DNA from: an uncultured Collinsella sp.
GTDB taxonomy: Bacteria > Actinomycetota > Coriobacteriia > Coriobacteriales > Coriobacteriaceae
Assembly (NCBI GenBank): GCA_900547855.1
Contig: URIK01000087.1
Span: 1 to 7,866, forward strand
Length of the DNA: 7,866 bases
Direction of reading: 5' to 3'
The position numbers and the translations under genes are program-made. The notes beneath the pieces are model-generated. The model was not told the origin of the DNA. It saw only the letters and a list, made by a program, of their open reading frames with translations, and ran no database searches. Positions 5,310 through 7,866 of the stretch are shown in pieces. Positions within the stretch are counted from its first letter, which is position 1, and every line of letters begins with the position of its first letter.

Positions 5310-5339
5310 ATTGCACCGCGGGAAAGCGTTTTATTGCAC
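5306..5339. repeat. Short direct repeat overlapping the crr terminator tail
   Basis: TTTTATTGCAC occurs at 5306-5316 and again at 5329-5339, offset by 23 bp. The first copy overlaps the U tract of the terminator. It may be a slippage duplication or a two-site binding motif. Confidence 0.4.
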
Positions 5340-5395
5340 GTTGGGTGGGCTTGCAAACCGTTCGGACGCTAAAACGAACCGACCGCGCCTTCGCG

Positions 5396-5425
5396 TTGCC
5401 GAGGGTGTTCATAAGTGGATAGTAT
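5396..5425 (+). promoter_or_regulatory. Weak promoter candidate for the lipoprotein gene
   Basis: TTGCCG (5396-5401) and TAGTAT (5420-5425) are 18 nt apart. A promoter is expected here because an intrinsic terminator separates the gene from crr. The elements match the consensus only partly, and the choice is tentative. Confidence 0.3.
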
Positions 5426-5490
5426 GGGCTTACTTATTACAACGTGCGCCGCGTCTGGGAAGCGCAGTGCCGCTCATTGGGAGGAACAAC

Positions 5491-6048
5491 ATGAAAAAGA
5501 AGCTGCTGCTTGCGCCCCTCATGGCCGTCTTGGTTGCATGTGTGGTCGTGCTTTCCGGCTGTGGAGGTCCTTCGGTTGAGGAGCTCATCACCGAGGATCT
5601 TACGACGCAGTTTGACGAGGTCAAGAACGGTGGCGACGACTTCCTTTCTGGTCTGGAGGAGGCTTCGGGCGACGAGTTCGAGCAGCTGGGTATCGATCCC
5701 AAGGAGTATGCCAAGACCTATCTCGAGGGCTTTGACTACAAGATCGGCGACGTGACGGTCGACGAGGACAAGGGTGTCGCGACCGCCGAGGTCTCTATCA
5801 CCTGCAAGTCTATGAACAAGATCGTCGAGGACTTCTCCACCCAGTATCAGGAGAAGGTCGCCGCGCTTGATACGGTTCCTTCCGATGACGAGCTGTACAA
5901 GATGGCCGGTCAGGTTATGGTCGATGTGACCAAGGCCACCGAGCCCAGGAAGACCACGGTTATCTTCAAGTACACCTGCAACGACGACGGCGAGTGGTCT
6001 GCCGACGACTCCGTCAACTCCGAGATGATGGATGCAATGCTGAGCTAG
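5491..6048 (+). CDS. Small uncharacterised lipoprotein
   Basis: A 185-aa exported lipoprotein of unknown function. The N-terminus has a lysine triplet (2-4), a hydrophobic stretch (5-20) and a lipobox LSGC (21-24), so Cys24 should be lipidated and the mature protein held on the outer face of the membrane. The mature part (about 160 aa) is strongly acidic, has no further membrane segment, and alternates predicted helix (SVEELITEDLTTQFDEVKNG and around 115-145) with strand-like stretches (YKIGDVTVDEDKGVATAEVS; KTTVIFKYTC), a layout common in small ligand- or wall-associated domains. Two further cysteines (near 104 and 169 by rough count) might pair. The start at 5491 is fixed by GGGAGGA 5 nt upstream and by the signal peptide. 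It is preceded by the crr terminator and followed 3 nt after its stop by the second structured RNA element. I do not recognise the family with certainty. Confidence 0.9.
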   Translation: MKKKLLLAPLMAVLVACVVVLSGCGGPSVEELITEDLTTQFDEVKNGGDDFLSGLEEASGDEFEQLGIDPKEYAKTYLEGFDYKIGDVTVDEDKGVATAEVSITCKSMNKIVEDFSTQYQEKVAALDTVPSDDELYKMAGQVMVDVTKATEPRKTTVIFKYTCNDDGEWSADDSVNSEMMDAMLS

Positions 6049-6051
6049 TTC

Positions 6052-6222
6052 GTTGCGGCGTTTTACCAAACGCCGCAACTGCTCGACGCTGCAAGCCCGC
6101 CAGAGCGGCAATCTGCCTTTCAACTTCGGCGGCATGACCAGAAGGTCAATGCCGCCTCGTTTCAAGGCACCTTGCTCGCTCTGGCGGGCTTTCGCTGTCG
6201 TTGCCAAAACAACGGTGTTCCC
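6052..6222 (+). ncRNA. Structured RNA element, copy 2 (3' of the lipoprotein gene)
   Basis: Same architecture as 2653-2820. P1 is a perfect 12-bp stem (6052-6063 / 6068-6079) with loop TACC. P2 is 6093-6107 paired with 6177-6191 (15 bp, perfect), then a bulged T (6176), then GCAA / TTGC (6108-6111 / 6172-6175). P3 is GGCGGCAT / ATGCCGCC (6128-6135 / 6149-6156) capped by GACC-AGAA-GGTC with a bulged A. Unpaired blocks match copy 1 nearly base for base, including a 20-nt block at 6192-6211 that differs at a single position, while the helix arms change in a paired way. It starts 3 nt after the stop codon and most likely forms part of the 3' UTR. No known family is recognised. Confidence 0.6.
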
Positions 6223-6282
6223 TTGGCTGGCTTAAAGTGGCGCTTGTACCTGTGGCGTTGCCATCGCTGCCGAAGGCGGCAC

Positions 6283-6324
6283 TTGGGGACGTTCCTTTTC
6301 TGCCGGCAGTTGGGGACATTCCTT
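6283..6324. repeat. Tandem GGGGAC(G/A)TTCCTT repeat
   Basis: TTGGGGACGTTCCTT (6283-6297) and TTGGGGACATTCCTT (6310-6324) differ at one base and are separated by a stretch containing the palindrome CTGCCGGCAG. A truncated copy lies at 2841-2852. Both locations follow a copy of the structured RNA element. They look like short dispersed intergenic repeats. The rest of 6223-6356 holds no gene that I can see. Confidence 0.6.
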
Positions 6325-6356
6325 GTGCCAGCGTTGCATCGAGTGCTTGGGAAACC

Positions 6357-6518
6357 GCGACCCGGTTTTTGGCCGAATAGTGGGTCGCATTTTCCGGATG
6401 GGGTGGGTTGCGGAAAGTGCGACCCGGAATATTGCTCTGAAACGGGATGCGGTTTCCCTGATGTGCCTCAAACGGAAAGCGCATCCCATTCCGGAGCTCC
6501 AAAACGGGATGCGCTTTC
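6357..6518. repeat. Array of alternating inverted repeats (REP-like)
   Basis: Two related sets of arms alternate. GCGACCC (6357-6363), GGGTCGCATTTTCCG (6382-6396) and CGGAAAGTGCGACCC (6411-6425) form the first. GGGATGCGGTTTCC (6444-6457), GGAAAGCGCATCCC (6474-6487) and GGGATGCGCTTTC (6506-6518) form the second. In each set the middle arm can pair with either neighbour, so alternative hairpins compete. The last pair (6475-6487 / 6506-6518) is a perfect 13-bp stem just beyond the 3' end of the phosphatase gene and may act as its transcript end, although only CGTTT follows it on that strand. No coding function is seen. Confidence 0.65.
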
Positions 6519-6561
6519 TGCGCGGAAGAATTGTCGCAGCTGCGTTAAGCAGTGTCGCTCG

Positions 6562-7230
6562 TTACTCGCCCAGGATCAGCGCTGCGAGCTCGTCCTGGGT
6601 GTCCACCACGTAGTCGGCGCCGGCGGCTTCCAGCTCTGCGCGGCCGCGGAAGCCCCAGCTGACGCCCGCACTCTTAAGGCCGGCGTTGTGACCGGTCAGG
6701 ATATCGACATTGGAATCGCCCACATAGAGCGTGGTCGACGGATCGGCGCCTAGCTCTTTCATCACATGCAGTGTAACAGGCGCCTCGGGCTTGGGCGGAA
6801 ACGCATCGACGCGGCCCTGCACCAGCGCAAAGCGCTCGGAACCAAAATACTTCTCGATAAGCGGAGCCGCCGAGACGTGGTCCTTGTTAGTGAGCACGGC
6901 AAGCTGAACGCCCGCGGCGCGCAGGCGGTCGAGCATCTCGATCGTGCCGGCATAGGGGGCGGTGTGGTCCTCCTTGTGCTCGCCGTAGTAAGCCCTAAAC
7001 TCGGCAAGCGTTTGCTCAAACATACGGCTGTCGCCCGCATACTCGGCAGGCATAAAGCGCTCAACCAGCTTGAGCATGCCGTTTCCCACCTTGTAGCGGT
7101 ACTCGTCAACGGCAAACGTGGGCCAGCCGTGCGCCTCGCAGGTATGGTTGCCGGCGGCCGCCAGGTCCTCGAGCGTGTTGAGGACGGTGCCGTCCAGGTC
7201 AAAGATCACATGGGAAAAAGCTGCTGCCAT
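6562..7230 (-). CDS. HAD-superfamily phosphatase, phosphoglycolate phosphatase-like (Gph/PGP)
   Basis: Cytosolic Mg2+-dependent phosphohydrolase of 222 aa, the usual size for Gph/PGPase-like HAD enzymes. Motif I is FDLDGTVLNT (10-19) with nucleophile Asp11 and acid/base Asp13. A helical cap spans about 20-85. Motif II is VLTNKD (112-117) with Thr114. The motif III lysine is probably Lys147 (FPPKPEAP). Motif IV is YVGDSNVDI (169-177). The physiological substrate cannot be read from the sequence: phosphoglycolate, pyrophosphate or sugar phosphates are possible. The start at 7230 is preferred because GGGAG lies 5 nt upstream and the DxD motif then falls at the normal distance; in-frame ATGs at 7245 and further upstream lack a Shine-Dalgarno. 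TATTAT (7270-7265, minus) is a possible -10. It lies 123 nt downstream of hypE on the same strand, with no clear terminator between them. Confidence 0.93.
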   Translation of the reverse strand: MAAAFSHVIFDLDGTVLNTLEDLAAAGNHTCEAHGWPTFAVDEYRYKVGNGMLKLVERFMPAEYAGDSRMFEQTLAEFRAYYGEHKEDHTAPYAGTIEMLDRLRAAGVQLAVLTNKDHVSAAPLIEKYFGSERFALVQGRVDAFPPKPEAPVTLHVMKELGADPSTTLYVGDSNVDILTGHNAGLKSAGVSWGFRGRAELEAAGADYVVDTQDELAALILGE

Positions 7231-7353
7231 AAAAACTCCCGTCATTGGGTTTAAAACGCACCCCATAATACTGGGCTTCCGCGTTGGGCGTGCTTGGAAT
7301 CTGAACATCTCCAGGGGTATCAGGCCGCATCGCGCCGACCGTGTGGTTTCGCC

Positions 7354-7866
7354 CTAGCAAATTCTCGGCAGCTGCTCTCCTACGAGCATGTCGAGGATGC
7401 GGGTCGAGCCCCAGCCGGTGCGCACGCGCACGGCGGGATGGGCGCCCTCGGCAAGTGGCAGCACGCGGCCGATGATGGCGGCATTCTCGCCGTAGCGGGC
7501 GGCGCGCATGGCGCTCAGCGCGGCATCGGCTTGCTCGGCCGGCACGACGGCAACCATCTTGCCCTCGTTTGCCACCTGCAGCACATCGTAGCCGAGCATC
7601 TCGCAGGCTGCCTGCACGTCGGGGCGCACGGGCACATCGTCCTCGTCGATCTCCATGGCAACGCCGCTGGCCTGCGCAAACTCGTTGAGCGTCGAGGCCA
7701 GGCCACCGCGCGTGGGGTCGCGGAAGCAGCGTGTGTCGGGTGCTGCGGAAAGCACATCGGCAATCAGGTGGTTGAGCGGCGCGGCGTCGCTTTCGATGGT
7801 GCTCGAAAACGCCAGACCCTCGCGTTGGCTCATGATAGCGATGCCGTGGTCGCCCAGTGTACCCGA
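7354..7866 (-). CDS. hypE: Hydrogenase expression/formation protein HypE, C-terminal part
   Basis: HypE, an ATP-dependent dehydratase, turns the carbamoyl group received from HypF on its C-terminal cysteine into the cyanide ligand of the [NiFe]-hydrogenase Fe centre, working with HypC/HypD. The visible 170 codons are the C-terminal half of a protein of about 330-350 aa, and the gene runs off the right edge. In the fragment are GTLGDHGIAIMSQREGL near the start, RDPTRGGLASTLNE (49-62), VANEGKM (98-104), and the terminal PRIC whose last residue is the essential cysteine, directly followed by TAG. That C-terminus and the purM/HypE-type motifs make the call firm. Other hyp genes would be expected just beyond the right edge, which is inference. 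Confidence 0.95.
   Translation of the reverse strand, partial: SGTLGDHGIAIMSQREGLAFSSTIESDAAPLNHLIADVLSAAPDTRCFRDPTRGGLASTLNEFAQASGVAMEIDEDDVPVRPDVQAACEMLGYDVLQVANEGKMVAVVPAEQADAALSAMRAARYGENAAIIGRVLPLAEGAHPAVRVRTGWGSTRILDMLVGEQLPRIC

Noticed and set aside
6357..6518. CRISPR array
   Set aside because: The units are inverted, not direct, are unequal in spacing and are too short; no cas gene is near.
7354..7833. Complete 159-aa protein starting at the internal Met at 7833
   Set aside because: The frame stays open to the window edge and the residues before this Met (GTLGDHGIAI) are conserved HypE sequence, so this is an internal methionine of a larger gene.

Overview
The window looks like a chromosomal segment of a Coriobacteriia gut actinobacterium, most probably Collinsella. 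This is inferred from the high G+C, the actinobacterial gene mix and intergenic repeats that I associate with that genus; no rRNA or other marker gene is present to prove it. All coordinates come from reading the sequence directly.

Layout. From the left edge to 1533, on the minus strand, lies the N-terminal 511 codons of an MgtA-type P-type Mg2+ ATPase. It is preceded by an unusually long leader with a strong-RBS 23-codon upstream ORF and a stem-loop. A perfect palindrome overlaps its putative -35. Divergent to it is pyrE (1970-2650, orotate phosphoribosyltransferase). Next comes a lower-G+C Fic AMP-transferase gene (4135-2963, minus) with an AT-rich promoter built from paired inverted repeats. 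A long palindromic repeat flanks this gene on each side. Then follow a stand-alone glucose-type PTS EIIA gene (crr, 4718-5254) with its own promoter and intrinsic terminator, a small uncharacterised lipoprotein gene (5491-6048), a Gph-like HAD phosphatase (7230-6562, minus), and the C-terminal part of hypE (7866-7354, minus), the [NiFe]-hydrogenase maturation factor.

The genes are mostly single transcription units for housekeeping or metabolic functions: Mg2+ import, pyrimidine synthesis, sugar PTS, phosphatase and hydrogenase maturation. The Fic gene looks like an inserted accessory module.

The most interesting signal is non-coding. A ~170-nt element occurs twice, starting 2-3 nt after the stop codons of pyrE (2653-2820) and of the lipoprotein gene (6052-6222). 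The copies share unpaired blocks almost base for base. Their three helices differ in sequence but stay paired through compensatory changes, and a single-nucleotide bulge recurs in the long-range helix. This is what a structured RNA family looks like. I cannot name it and cannot rule out that it is already described.
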